Shown here one piece after another: positions 10,340 to 22,100 of a stretch of 64,000 nt of DNA. Origin of the DNA: Hypericum androsaemum (taxonomy: Eukaryota; Streptophyta; Magnoliopsida; Malpighiales; Hypericaceae); the NCBI GenBank assembly GCA_963995505.1, contig OZ023194.1:8552428-8616427 (forward strand). Reading direction: 5' to 3'. The notes beneath the pieces are model-generated. The model saw only the letters and a list, made by a program, of their open reading frames with translations, had not been told where the DNA came from and did no database searches. The translations under genes and the position numbers were made by a program. Position 1 is the first letter of the stretch, and each line of letters starts with the position of its first letter.

Positions 10340-13255
10340 TGACGAGTATACACATTTTTCATCTCGGGCCTGCATCATCCTTTGGTCTTCTGTTAATAGT
10401 TGTAAATAATTAATATAATCAGTATTTAATCTAACCGTTAGTGATTAGATGAATTGCATTAATTGCCAAACTTTTATCCTTGTGTGTATATGTAAATATA
10501 TATATGTATTCAATCTGGAAAAATATAGTTCAAGTTTTTTAATATTATTTTATAACATGGTATCAGAGCATTCCGAATAAACATGGAACAAACACAACAT
10601 CAAAACCTACCCGCCCCTTCACAAATGTCCAATTAAGCAACAACATCTAACTCTCTAAATTCCAGAAGAGTTGGAGTAGTGGAGAATGATTGCAATATTA
10701 ACTTGAAGCTCACCCCAGATCCGTTAAATGGGACGAATTATCTTTCGTGGGCAAGAGCTACTGCATATTCTCTCAATATAAAGGGTATGATAGGCTACAT
10801 CAATGGAAAGCTACCACAACCAGAGACAACAAGTGAAGACTTTGAAAGTTGGCAAGCAAACGATCAACTTGTAAGTACTTGGATTCATAATTCTTTGGAT
10901 CCTAAAGTTTATGAGTCATTCTCTTTCTCTAACAATAGTTCTAAAAAGCTTTGGGAGTCCATCAATGACCTTTATAGTCAACAGAATAATCTGTATAGAG
11001 TGTTCGAGTTGAAGAAAAAGTTAGTAGAAACCAAACATGGAGATAAGATGATCATTGAGTACTTAGGTACTCTTAAACATATGTGGGATGAACTTGCTTT
11101 ATATAGGCCAACAACCACAGACTTGGTGACGTTGCAGAGACAAGCCGAGCAAGATAAGATATTTTAGCTCTTGTCTGGTCTCCGACCAGAGTTCGAGGCT
11201 ATTCAAAGTCAATCTCTATTGAGCAACGATCTTCCATCACTTCCCAGCATATGCTCAAAGCTACAACAAGAGGAAACCAGAAAGAAGTTGGTCAATTCCA
11301 ACAAGGAAAAGGACATTACTGAAAATGAAAGTAGTGCCTTCTATATCAATTCAAGAACCTCTGTTTGAACCAAGAATCTTTCTTGAGACAGAGGTATTTA
11401 TAAGAGCATTGGTGGAAGAAGTCAGATCACTTATGAACATTGTGCAAAATATATGTCATACAAAGGATAAATGCTAGTTCTTACACCCGCATTTGAGACC
11501 CCAAAAGACAGTAATTATAATGCTTCAAACACTGCTAATGCAGCTGCTAGTACTTCCAACCATCAGCAAGAAAGTGTTATTGAACTCTTAGCATAGCAGC
11601 TACTTCGACACATCAATAAGGGATTTGTTGGAAATCCAACTTCTGAAGTCATTACAAATGCCGAAGGCAAAAAAGCTACTGCAAATTCATCGCAAGCCTT
11701 ATAAGGTACATCTATTCCTTATTCTTCTGATCATTGTTGGATAATTGATTCAGGGGACAATCTGTATTGTTGGATATTCAATGGTGTCTAAGGGTTACAA
11801 ATGCTTCGATCCTGTCTTAAAAAGGAAGTTCATCTTAAGAGATGTGCGATTCTTTGAAGAGATGTTTTACTATACTAACAAGAATGTTGAGCAGCAGGGT
11901 GAAAAAAGTAAGGGGAGAACCTGAATCTAGTTGAAGCTAGAAGTGTAGAAGATGATGATCAACAGATTACCCTCAGGAGACCAATTCAAGACCTGCACCA
12001 AAATAACTCAAGTCATTAATAATGCATTGATCAAGGAAGACAAGCTGTTGAATCAAGAAATCAAGCAAGAGAACATTTTGTACCTATGTAAGTAAGGGTT
12101 TAGGGTTTAGGGTTTGGGGGAACAACAAAGTGATAACAATGCTAATGTCATCGAGCCTGTTGAATCTGTGAGTAAAGAAAACATATTAGAAGGGACAACT
12201 GTAAATTATCAACTGCCAGATGATGCTACTACTCAGAGCAAAGGAGATGATCGACTCAGAAGGTCTAGCAGAATTCGCAAACTTCCCTCCAGGTTCAATG
12301 ACTTTAAAACCTTTAAAGTTAAACTTTATCCCATTAAAAGGTATGTGTCTTACCATTCTGTTTCTCTCAACTACAAGTGTTTTCTAAACACTCTAGATGC
12401 CAATTCTAAATCTTGTAGTTATGAGATTGCTAAGACATAACAGGTTTGGATAAAAGCCATGAATGAGGAGCTGTAAGCTCTAACTAAAAATCATACATGG
12501 GATATAGTAACTTTACACGAGGGAAAGAATTATGTGGGATGCAAATGGATATATAAGAATAAGTATAATAGCGATGGGATACTAGAAAGGCATAAGGCAA
12601 GATTAGTAGAAAGAGAATTTGCACAAATTCACAGGATTAATTATAATAAAACTTTTTCTCCCGTAGCTAAAATGAATACAATAAGAATTCTCTTATCTAT
12701 TGCTATAAATCAGAAACGGCCTTTGTTCCAAAGTGACGTTAAAAATGCCTTTCTCCAAGAAGACTTAGAAGATAAAATATTCATGGATCTTCCTCCTGGT
12801 CATCCTCTCAAAAATTCTAATAAGGTGTGTAGATTAAGGAAAGTTATATATGGCTTAAAACAATCACCACGGGCATGGTATCAAAGATTGAGCAAGGAAC
12901 TCATGATCATCGGCTATAAGAGATGTGTTACTAACTATTATGTCTTTGTCAAAGACAAATCTGCAAAAGTCCATAGTTCTGATATATGTAGACAATATTC
13001 TTATTATTGGTGACGACGTTTATGAGATTGATGGTCTAAAGAAGGCATAGAGAGAAAGATTTGACATCAAGGATCTTTGTAAGATTAAATACTTTCTTGG
13101 AATTGAGTTGCACAATCTGAAAAAGGTATATTTCTCTGCCAACGAAAGTACATTTTAGACTTGTCGAAAGAAACCAAAAAATTGGACTGTAAACCAACCT
13201 CTATACCAACTGAATATGGTGTGAAGTTCTCACTTGGAGATTGTGACCATGAGGA
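10340..13255 (+). mobile_element. Degenerate Copia retrotransposon, copy A (3' truncated)
   Basis: Partial 5' LTR sequence ends at 10,557, followed by a primer-binding site TGGTATCAGAGC (10,558-10,569). The original gag ATG is at 10,583 but meets a TAA at 10,634. A gag frame then runs 10,679-11,167 and continues after a stop to 11,368. A protease motif WIIDSG (about 11,735) abuts a post-integrase motif VGYSMVSKGYKCFDP, so most of the integrase is deleted. The RT frame is 12,534-13,013 (KARLV, FSPVAKMNTIR, DVKNAFL, YGLKQSPRAWYQRL). The element ends abruptly at the duplication junction before RNase H. Confidence 0.85.
12094..12120. repeat. Interstitial telomere-type repeat in Copia copy A
   Basis: Three AGGGTTT units followed by TGGGGG match the plant telomere repeat (TTTAGGG)n. 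They lie between the leftover pol sequence and the RT-proximal region of the element. The duplicate is at 20,854-20,880. Confidence 0.75.
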
Positions 13256-14477
13256 GGAGGCGAGTTGAAGGAGACGATGGAATTCATTGATTAGTGTTAG
13301 TGAGGAGGAGAGTGTTAATTTGCGGGTTTTTTGTATTGGTTAGTGCGGTACACGCGACATAAAAGGAAGGGATGGAGAAGGTGGGGTTTATTTGGGTGGT
13401 TGTAGTGGTGGAAATTATGGAGAGGAGGAGAGAGGGAGTAGGTGGAGAAGAGAATGAGAGGGGAAGATTAGGGGGGCGAGAGAGAGAGAGAGTAGAAGGA
13501 GAGGGAAAGATGTGGGGAAGAAAAGAGAAAAATAAAAAATATATATTCGAATGAGGTTCCAGAAGCTAAGAAGCATGTATGCCCTATATAATTTATTGAC
13601 ACGTTGTAAAAAATGTCCGATCCGACTGGCGATCTAAACAGTCGAACCGGTCAACCCATAACCCAGAGACCAGAGAGAGTCGCGCTCCGAGTTATTTTTG
13701 AAAACCTTGATAAAGATCCGAGGGCAATTTCCCAAAATTCAATGATCACAAAACCAAAAATATTGCATGTATATCATTTCACGCATCAAATGAACATCGG
13801 TTATTGACATTGGAAAAGTTATGTGGGTTCCTTCGGGTTCAGATTCAATGGGAATAATGGTTGTCCCCATTGAAGGAGATCAAAGGAGATTCAATCTCAA
13901 TGAGGGACAATATTGGCACATCACTTTTAATTAAACCAAGCTACAAATTATGGATAATATAGTTATGAAAATATTTCAAAAGGAAAGAAAATTTTAGCTA
14001 ATTACCCCAAACCAAAATCACGTTAAATATATTAAAATTGACAACAAAAAAGGCAAAAAATTGGAGGTAAAAATCGTAAATTTACTCGAATTTAAATATT
14101 CAAATTATTTGTTTCGTTCTACTGTGATATTGATATCCACCTAGTCTGATATTGATATACTTATTAGATAAAATTGGTATACTTATCCTCTGGGGTTCAG
14201 ATTCAGTGAAGACAATAGTTGTCCTGGCTGAAGGAGATCAAAGGGGATTTAATGGTAAGGAGGGGCAATATTGTCAAATCATTTTTAACTAAACTAAGCT
14301 ACAAATTATGGATAATATAGTTATGGAGATATTTCAAAAGGAAAGAAAATTCCAGCCAATTACCCCTAACCAAAATCACGTTAAATGCATTAAAATTAAC
14401 AAAGAAAATGCAAAACCCCAAAGGTAAAAATCTCATACTTACTAGAATTTAAACATTCGCATTATTTATTTCGTTCT

Positions 14478-14826
14478 ACTATGATATTGGTATCCATCTA
14501 GTCTGATATTGGTATACTTATTATATGAAATTGGTATACTTATTCTCTGATATTGGTATACTTCTTCTCTGATATTGATATACTTCTACTCTGATATTGG
14601 TATACGTATTCTCTGATATTGGTAGACGTCTTCTTTGATATATATATACTTAGTATATGATATTGGTATACTTATTCTCTAATATTTGTATACTTCTTCT
14701 CTGATATTGGTATAGTTATACTCCGATATTGGTTTCCTTCTTTGCTGATATTGATATCCATCCACTCTGATATTGGTATACTTATTCTCTTATATTGATA
14801 TACATCTTCTCTGATATTGATATACG
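14478..14826. repeat. 22-bp minisatellite with GATATTGGTATAC core, copy B
   Basis: This is the second copy of the minisatellite at 6,764-7,112, with the same unit order and a few point differences. It lies inside the tandem duplication, so it arose with the large event rather than independently. Confidence 0.9.
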
Positions 14827-14983
14827 TCGAAAACTCGGGGAAAGTTGGATGGCGAGGAAAGGCGGACGGAGAAAGTAAACCAAGGTCGGGAAGACCAAGC
14901 GACGATGACTGAAGGTACATAATCGGGGAAAGGCAGAAGGATACGGTAAACCCAGGCAACGGTGACACAGGTCAGAGACTCGG

Positions 14984-15916
14984 TATAACGCCCCGTGATC
15001 TGACCGACTGTCTCCACAGACCAACACAGATATTTTTTAGTGTGCTTTGTCCTCACTCGCACACACCCTGAAAAACTTCTCAGGAGGTCACCCATCCTGA
15101 TCCTACTCCCGGCCAAATGTGTTTAACCTTGGAGTTCTCTCAAGATGTGTGCCAAAAAAGAAGGTGCACCTTGTTGATATGAATAGTACCAATCAAATCA
15201 CTTAAGGCTTTCAGACAGAACATATCATTTTCGGGGTATCACATACGAGACCGGATTGAGTGGGGACTAAAGAAAATTTGTCCATAGGTGGGAACTACAT
15301 TTTGGGCCGTCAGATTTGATTATCTTTAAATCTGATGGTCAATAACCTATCAGGTGTTATTGGTTTGCATGTGAAGTGATATTGGTTTGGAAGACGGTGG
15401 TTTACATATGAAGTGATATTGGTTTGCATGTTAAGTGATATTGGTTTGCATGTGTAGTGATATTGGTTTGAGTTAGTCCCTATAGTTAGAGACTACCCCA
15501 GTCCCCACCAAATCCACCCCCTATCACATACACCCCTCCTTAAATACACGACGACCTCGTCGCGCCAGAATTAGTCAGTCCCAGAATCCCTCGTCTTCCG
15601 GTGCGTTCGATCCCCGAACCACACCGTACTAACCGAGGTGATGCTCTGATACCAAATATAATGCCCTGTGATCTGACCGACTGTCTCCACAGACCAACAC
15701 GTATTTTTTCCAGCGTGCTTTGTCCTCACTCACACGCACCCTGAAAAACTTCCGAGGAGGTCACCCATCCTGATCCTACTCCCGGCCAAACGCGTTTAAC
15801 TTTGAAGATCTCTCAAGATGTGTGCCAGAAATGAAGGTGCACCTTGTTGATATGGATAGTACCAATCAAATCACTTAAGGCTTTCAGACATAACGTATCA
15901 TTTTCGGGGTATCACA
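14984..15916 (-). mobile_element. Cassandra-type TRIM retrotransposon, copy B
   Basis: This is the duplicate of the element at 7,270-8,202, offset by exactly 7,714 bp, with the same LTRs, 5S-like core, primer-binding site and CTCGG target duplication (15,917-15,921 on the right). The shared insertion site shows that it moved with the segmental duplication and did not transpose separately. Confidence 0.92.
15253..15515. mobile_element. MITE nested in the Cassandra interior, copy B
   Basis: This is the duplicate of the insert at 7,539-7,801 with the same inverted termini and internal 22-bp repeats. It moved with the segmental duplication. Confidence 0.6.
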
Positions 15917-16679
15917 CTCGGGGTCCAGGCTGACAGAGACTCGAGGTCGCGACTCTTCTCCCTCTCAAAACGAGTGGCGGCCAAGGCGAGGGCTGACATT
16001 GGACAGTCGAGTAGCTCTTTTCATAATGGTCTAGGATTTTTGATAGAGAGGAGAGGAGAGGCTGTATTTGGAGAGAGAGGGTAGACTTTTTGGTAATTAT
16101 TTTTTGACAATTTCAAAAGAGGATGTGCGAAAAATGAGAGATTTTATTGGGATCCTTAGCTATTGTACCCTCGAATGATAATGACTATCAGATCTGAAAA
16201 TGAGTTTTAATAATTAAATCATATGGCCCAAATTTAGTCCATACCTTTGGGATGACGTTTATGTAGTGCCCAGTAAATCCAAAGCTGGTTCCTTTGGTAC
16301 CAAGGTGCACTTTTTATTTTATTTTGCATTGACCACGTTCATAAATTGAATTTGAAATAAATTTAAAAAGATTGTGCGTTCAAATATCTTTAATCACAGT
16401 TATGTACGCGAACAAAGTTTTGTCTAACGATGACATTGGTTTAATTCTTAAACAAGAAGATAATTTTTATGGAAGGAAAGAGGCAAATTAGTAATATATG
16501 ACGTGATGGTGACAAATTGCATAACATGCGGTAGCAAATCAACTCCTGCACAAATATGCTAAATTAAATATGAAATCATACGTTTATTAATAAACCAAAT
16601 AAATTAACCAATCCACAATTGGCATTGACTAAATAGAATACGCTAACTATCTACTACATTCTATTTTTTTGTTGTTGCT

Positions 16680-16785
16680 TGAAAAGCAGATAATCATAAT
16701 CAAGGAAATGATGATAGTAATGGGAGAAATAGTTTGGATGGAGGGACCATACGCAAAAGGTAGTATAAAAGTACAAATAAGTAGA
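16680..16785 (-). pseudogene. Detached tail remnant of NBR1-like locus 3
   Basis: This is the terminal part of the original membrane tail beyond the LINE. On the minus strand it still encodes a stretch aligning with PFVYGPSILTVSP of locus 4 (plus-strand landmark GAGGGACCATACGCAAAAGG). The reading frame of locus 3 ends before reaching it. Confidence 0.65.
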
Positions 16786-17515
16786 CTTGGAAGCGGGATT
16801 CTCAGTTTGCAGTCTTTACAGGCTAATGTTTAATGGCTTCACCTTTGCTGCTCCTGAAGTTCTCAGAAAAGGTTGGTCTGGTTTGATCCTGTATAAAGTC
16901 AGCTGTTTCTTATGGATGGCATTACAAGAACGAATCAAAACAAGAGATAATCTACTTCGCATCGGCATGCTTCAAAGAGAGGATTCAGCTTGTCCCCTCT
17001 GTGACCAGGACATCGAGTCTTCAAATCACTTATTCATCCACTGTCCAGTTGCCAAGAAGGTGTGGGACACATTTACTAGTTTGTTGGGCATTCATTGGTG
17101 TGCCTGTAGTTCCACCCTTCAATTCCCAAACTCATGGATTGGTCTGGTGCGTGGTAACGTCCTCAAAAAGGTGTGGTATACTCTATTTGCAGCGGATTGT
17201 TGGTGCATCTGGAAAGCAAGGAATCGTGCGGTGTTCGATGGTGAATCTCTACAGCTGAACAAACTTCTTCTACTCATTTTCCGGCGACTATCGGAATGGA
17301 CTTTTTGGTCGGGACTTTCGCAACAATTCAATGGCCAAGACGTCTCTCTCTTCCTCAAGGCGATGCTGTAATTTGGTTTGTGCCTTGTGTTTCTTTTAGG
17401 TTGTAAACCTTGTTTGTGACCTCTGTTCCTTGATTGCTCTCTGTGCAATTGAGGGCTTTCACTAGATGTAAATATTATCATGGAGTAATAACATATTTAT
17501 ATCTTTCAAAAAAAA
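16786..17515 (+). mobile_element. 5'-truncated L1-type LINE, copy B
   Basis: This is the duplicate of the element at 9,043-9,773, with the same truncation point, zf-RVT open frame (16,787-17,371), poly(A) end and AAGTAGA target duplication (16,779-16,785 and 17,516-17,522). It lies in the tail of locus 3. The intact paralogue, locus 4, shows the site without the LINE (TTTCTACTTCTTG on the minus strand near 26,440). Confidence 0.87.
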
Positions 17516-18204
17516 AAGTAGAAAAAAAACAAGGTATATTAAAAGAAAATGAATAGGCTGCATAGTTGGAACATCAACTTTAGCTGCTTGGGGCAGAGAG
17601 CTGTTTTGGGCGAGAGTTGTTTCTGGTTGCTTCTTTGCTTTTTTCCCTCCATCAACAGCAGTTGGTGGTGTTCCTGAAAATGCAGAGGTGAACCCAATCA
17701 GATATCGCATCAACGTCGACAGAGAAAACGTTTCGATGTAGAAGCAAGTCGCATTACCAACAGTCGGTTTCGATTTTTCGCACCCCTCCTTGGGAAGAGG
17801 CTCAGTGAGAGCATCTGAAGTCGCAACATGTGCTTTAGCCGTTGGTTTGGTGGCCGATGGAACATCTGCAGCTCCTTCCCTTTCGAGTACATCTGATCCG
17901 ACTTCAGATTGTTGTACCTTTTCTAGGCAAGACGATCCCGTCTCCATATCTTCTAAGAGTTTGTCATTCTCCATTTCTCCATTCTCCTGGATGGAAGCGT
18001 TGAAATCCCCAAGAGTATCATTATATTGAACCTTTAGACAAACAGCATGCATGATCATGGTTCATAAAAGACATTCTCCCTAAAAGCCACCAAGCCCTAA
18101 AATTATTAAACTTGACCAGAAATTGTTCACAGCAAGACCGTAATTGAGAAAAAAACGAACGCGAGAGAAAAATGAAGGACCTTGATGACGAGGGTGGAGG
18201 CCAT
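17462..18204 (-). CDS. NBR1-like locus 3: open frame with disrupted PB1 and LINE-altered tail
   Basis: Exon 1 is 18,181-18,204 (MASTLVIK, donor GTCCTT). Exon 2 is 17,462-18,031; its acceptor has changed from CTGCAG to CTAAAG but keeps AG. Together they give 197 aa. Only the first strand pair of PB1 remains (VQYNDTLGDFNASIQENGEME). An in-frame deletion removed the OPCA acidic loop, and the sequence continues at DKLLEDMETGSSC. The linker and the conserved block CFYIETFSLSTLMRYLIGFT follow. The tail PIHFLLIYLVFFLLFF then reads into the antisense poly(A) of a LINE and stops there. The start is supported by the paralogues. The conserved TATA and upstream block remain. The protein could be made, but loss of the OPCA loop and of the second membrane segment makes a native function doubtful. 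Confidence 0.5.
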
Positions 18205-18239
18205 GGCTAGAAGAGCACAGACTTTTCACCAACCTTAAA

Positions 18240-18350
18240 ACCCAGTTATTATATATGTAATAGGTTTGTGGTGGAATTATGAGGGACTTCCAAAAGGCGT
18301 ATCTGTGCCGCTTATGGATGGGAGAATAGAGTTTGAAGAGGATTGTGGTA
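18240..18350 (-). promoter_or_regulatory. Promoter of locus 3
   Basis: On the minus strand, TATATATAATAACTGGG lies about 40-55 bp upstream of the ATG at 18,204. The shared upstream block with CCCATCCATAAGCGGC and AGATACGCC follows at about 18,290-18,330. This matches the promoter of locus 1 and differs from locus 4 by keeping the TATA segment. Confidence 0.55.
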
Positions 18351-18359
18351 AGTGTAATT

Positions 18360-18720
18360 TGCTGATTTAATGCCAAAGGCAACACAACAACTATAGCAAA
18401 TCACGGGGGATGGTTTAGTTTGTTTAGAAGTCTGGATATATATTTTTCAAAACATACATCCTTACTTATATAAGATATTAAGTAGGAAAATACAAAATTA
18501 GTAATACATGTAATTCCGATGACCAATTTTGTGTGCAATTGAGTTCACATTTTTTCAATCGAGACCTTGTAATAATTCAATTTGCTACTTTATTTGCCTT
18601 CAGTGGAACAAAGTTAAACTTTCATAAATATAATCGACTATAGTGCTGATATACTTTCAAACAAAAATAACTAAATAAATATTCAATAAACTAAAATATA
18701 TCGTGCCTACGTCAGGCTCC
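18360..18720. other. AT-rich spacer upstream of locus 3
   Basis: No gene is seen. The segment at about 18,664-18,703 (AAATATTCAATAAACTAAAA) recurs at about 25,170-25,210, on the far side of the Copia and LINE block, suggesting that both belong to the original spacer between loci 3 and 4. Confidence 0.5.
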
Positions 18721-18721
18721 C

Positions 18722-18839
18722 CTTTGCAGAATGGAGCAACATTATGAGTGCCATGTTGTGCTGCAGACCTTGAAATCTGCAACGCTTCTGGGTTGTTGCA
18801 GCAAGTCATCCAACTTGATGACTTTGTTCACTTCCAACA
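18722..18839 (-). repeat. Inverted fragment of the Copia LTR
   Basis: Read on the minus strand, this begins TGTTGGAAGTG and aligns for about 110 bp with the start of the 3' LTR at 22,703 (shared CAACTTGATGACTTTGTT and GCCATGTT on the plus strand). It lies where the 5' LTR start would be expected but in opposite orientation, so the 5' end of Copia copy B has been rearranged. Confidence 0.75.
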
Positions 18840-18889
18840 ACCTCTTGGTGGATTACAATGAGAAATTTCTTAATATGTTAGCTATTTCC

Positions 18890-19108
18890 TAACTATGTTG
18901 ATGAAGTTGTTGATCTTGCTCGTAATAAAGTGGGATCACTTTTGAAATTTTTATCATGGTTGTACTGATAAACTTGAGGTTGTTCAAATGGTTGATAAGA
19001 CTTTAATTTGGGAAGAGTTTGGTAAATTAGATGAGAATTTTTATATGGGCAATGCATTGATGAGTTTGAAGTACCATTATACTCATTTATGGAGTTATTT
19101 GACGAGTA
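18890..19108 (+). pseudogene. Fragment related to the gypsy gag at 33.7-34.2 kb
   Basis: About 115 bp (ATTTGGGAAGAGTTTGGT ... TGGAGTTATTTGACGA) aligns with 34,060-34,165, the 3' part of the gag-like gene of the short LTR element at 32.6-35.0 kb. It lies next to the Copia LTR and contains stops. Copy A keeps only the part from 10,258 on. It looks like sequence captured during rearrangement. Confidence 0.5.
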
Positions 19109-22100
19109 TACACATTTTTCATCTCGGGCCTGCATCAACCTTTGGTCTTCTGTTAATAGTTGTAAATAATTAATGTAATCAGTATTTAATCTAACCGTTA
19201 GTGATTAGATGAATTGCATTAATTGCCAAACTTTTATCCTTGTGTGTATATGTAAATATATATATGTATTCAATCTGGAAAAATATAGTTCAAGTTTTTC
19301 AATATTATTTTATAACATGGTATCAGAGCATTCCGAATAAACATGGAACAAACACAACATCAAAACCTACCCGCCCCTTCACAAATGTCCAATTAAGCAA
19401 CAACATCTAACTCTCTAAATTCCAGAAGAGTTGGAGTAGTGGAGAATGATTGCAATATTAACTTGAAGCTCACCCCAGATCCGTTAAATGGGACGAATTA
19501 TCTTTCGTGGGCAAGAGCTACTGCATATTCTTTCAATATAAAGGGTATGATAGGCTACATCAATGGAAAGCTACCACAACCAGAGACAACAAGTGAAGAC
19601 TTTGAAAGTTGGCAAGCAAACGATCAACTTGTAAGTACTTGGATTCATAATTCTTTGGATCCTAAAGTTTATGAGTCATTCTCTTTCTCTAACAATAGTT
19701 CTAAAAAGCTTTGGGAGTCCATCAATGACCTTTATAGTCAACAGAATAATCTGTATAGAGTGTTCGAGTTGAAGAAAAAGTTAGTAGAAACCAAACATGG
19801 AGATAAGATGATCATTGAGTACTTAGGTACTCTTAAACATATGTGGGATGAACTTGCTTTATATAGGCCAACAACCACAGACTTGGTGACGTTGCTGAGA
19901 CAAGCCGAGCAAGATAAGATATTTTAGCTCTTGTCTGGTCTCCGACCAGAGTTCGAGGCTATTCAAAGTCAATCTCTATTGAGCAACGATCTTCCATCAC
20001 TTGCCAGCATATGCTCAAAGCTACAACAAGAGGAAACCAGAAAGAAGTTGGTCAATTCCAACAAGGAAAAGGACATTACTGAAAATGAAAGTAGTGCCTT
20101 CTATATCAATTCAAGAACCTCTGTTTGAACCAAGAATCTTTCTTGAGACAGAGGTATTTATAAGAGCATTGGTGGAAGAAGTCAGATCACTTATGAACAT
20201 TGTGCAAAATATATGTCATACAAAGGATAAATGCTGGTTCTTACACCCGCATTTGAGACCCCAAAAGACAGTAATTATAATGCTTCAAACACTGCTAATG
20301 CAGCTGCTAGTACTTCCAACCATCAGCAAGAAAGTGTTATTGAACTCTTAGCATAGCAGCTACTTCGACACATCAATAAGGGATTTGTTGGAAATCCAAC
20401 TTCTGAAGTCATTACAAATGCCGAAGGCAAAAAAGCTACTGCAAATTCATCGCAAGCCTTATAAGGTACATCTATTCCTTATTCTTCTGATCATTGTTGG
20501 ATAATTGATTCAGGGGACAATCTGTATTGTTGGATATTCAATGGTGTCTAAGGGTTACAAATGCTTCGATCCTGTCTTAAAAAGGAAGTTCATCTTAAGA
20601 GATGTGCGATTCTTTGAAGAGATGTTTTACTATACTAACAAGAATGTTGAGCAGCAGGGTGAAAAAAGTAAGGGGAGAACCTGAATCTAGTTGAAGCCAG
20701 AAGTGTAGAAGATGATGATCAACAGATTACCCTCAGGAGACCAATTCAAGACCTGCACCAAAATAACTCAAGTCATTAATAATGCATTGATCAAGGAAGA
20801 CAAGATGTTGAATCAAGAAATCAAGCAAGAGAACATTTTGTACCTATGTAAGTAAGGGTTTAGGGTTTAGGGTTTGGGGGAACAACAAAGTGATAACAAT
20901 GCTAATGTCATCGAGCCTGTTGAATCTGTGAGTACAGAAAACATATTAGAAGGGAAAACTGTAAATTATCAACTGCCAGATGATGCTACTACTCAGAGCA
21001 AAGGAGATGATCGACTCAGAAGGTCTAGCAGAATTCGCAAACTTTCCTCCAGGTTCAATGACTTTAAAACCTTTAAAGTTGAACTTTATCCCATTGAAAG
21101 GTATGTGTCTTACCATTCTGTTTCTCTCAACTACAAGTGTTTTCTAAACACTCTAGATGCCAATTCTAAATCTTGTAGTTATGAGATTGCTAAGACATAA
21201 CAGGTTTGGATAAAAGCCATGAATGAGGAGCTGTAAGCTCTAACTAAAAATCATACATGGGATATAGTAACTTTACACGAGGGAAAGAATTATGTGGGAT
21301 GCAAATGGATATATAAGAATAAGTATAACAGCGATGGGATACTAGAAAGGCATAAGGCAAGATTAGTAGAAAGAGAATTTGCACAAATTCACAGGATTAA
21401 TTATAATAAAACTTTTTCTCCCGTAGCTAAAATGAATACAATAAGAATTCTCTTATCTATTGCTATAAATCAGAAACGGCCTTTGTTCCAAAGTGACGTT
21501 AAAAATGCCTTTCTCCAAGAAGACTTAGAAGATAAAATATTCATGGATCTTCCTCTTGGTCATCCTCTCGAAAATTCTAATAAGGTGTGTAGATTAAGGA
21601 AAGTTATATATGGCTTAAAACAATCACCACGGGCATGGTATCAAAGATTGAGCAAGGAACTCATGATCATCGGCTATAAGAGATGTGTTACTAACTATTA
21701 TGTCTTTGTCAAAGACAAATCTGCAAAAGACCATAGTTCTGATATATGTAGACAATATTCTTATTATTGGTGACGACGTTTATGAGATTGATGGTCTAAA
21801 GAAGGCATAGAGAGAAAGATTTGACATCAAGGATCTTTGTAAGATTAAATACTTTCTTGGAATTGAGTTGCACAATCTGAAAAAGGTATATTTCTCTGCC
21901 AACGAAAGTACATTTTAGGCTTGTCGAAAGAAACCAAAAAATTGGACTGTAAACCAACCTCTATACCAACTGAATATGGTGTGAAGTTCTCACTTGGAGA
22001 TTGTGACCATGAGGATGATATTAGTTCTTTTTAAAGCCTGGTAGGCAAGTTAATTTATTCAACAATGACAAGACCCGATATTGCATATGCGGGTGATAAG

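Larger units (their letters stand above)
5537..13255. repeat. Large tandem duplication, copy A (about 7.7 kb)
   Basis: This segment matches 13,251-22,015 with only scattered mismatches in the parts I compared. It contains the same order of parts: GA-rich block, 357-bp repeats, 22-bp minisatellite, Cassandra TRIM, LINE, NBR1-like locus and Copia element. The copies share GAGGA at both boundaries (5,537 and 13,251-13,255; 22,011-22,015), so a 5-bp microhomology marks the junction. Copy A is about 1.05 kb shorter: it lacks about 28 bp near 9,028 and about 1,018 bp at 10,258. Confidence 0.92.
13251..22015. repeat. Large tandem duplication, copy B (about 8.76 kb)
   Basis: This is the second and longer copy of the 5,537-13,255 segment, with an offset of 7,714 bp at its start, 7,743 at the LINE and 8,760 at its end. 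It keeps exon 1 and the promoter of its NBR1-like locus (locus 3) and continues directly into the rest of the Copia element, whereas copy A stops inside that element. Copy B therefore keeps the original right-hand context. Confidence 0.92.
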
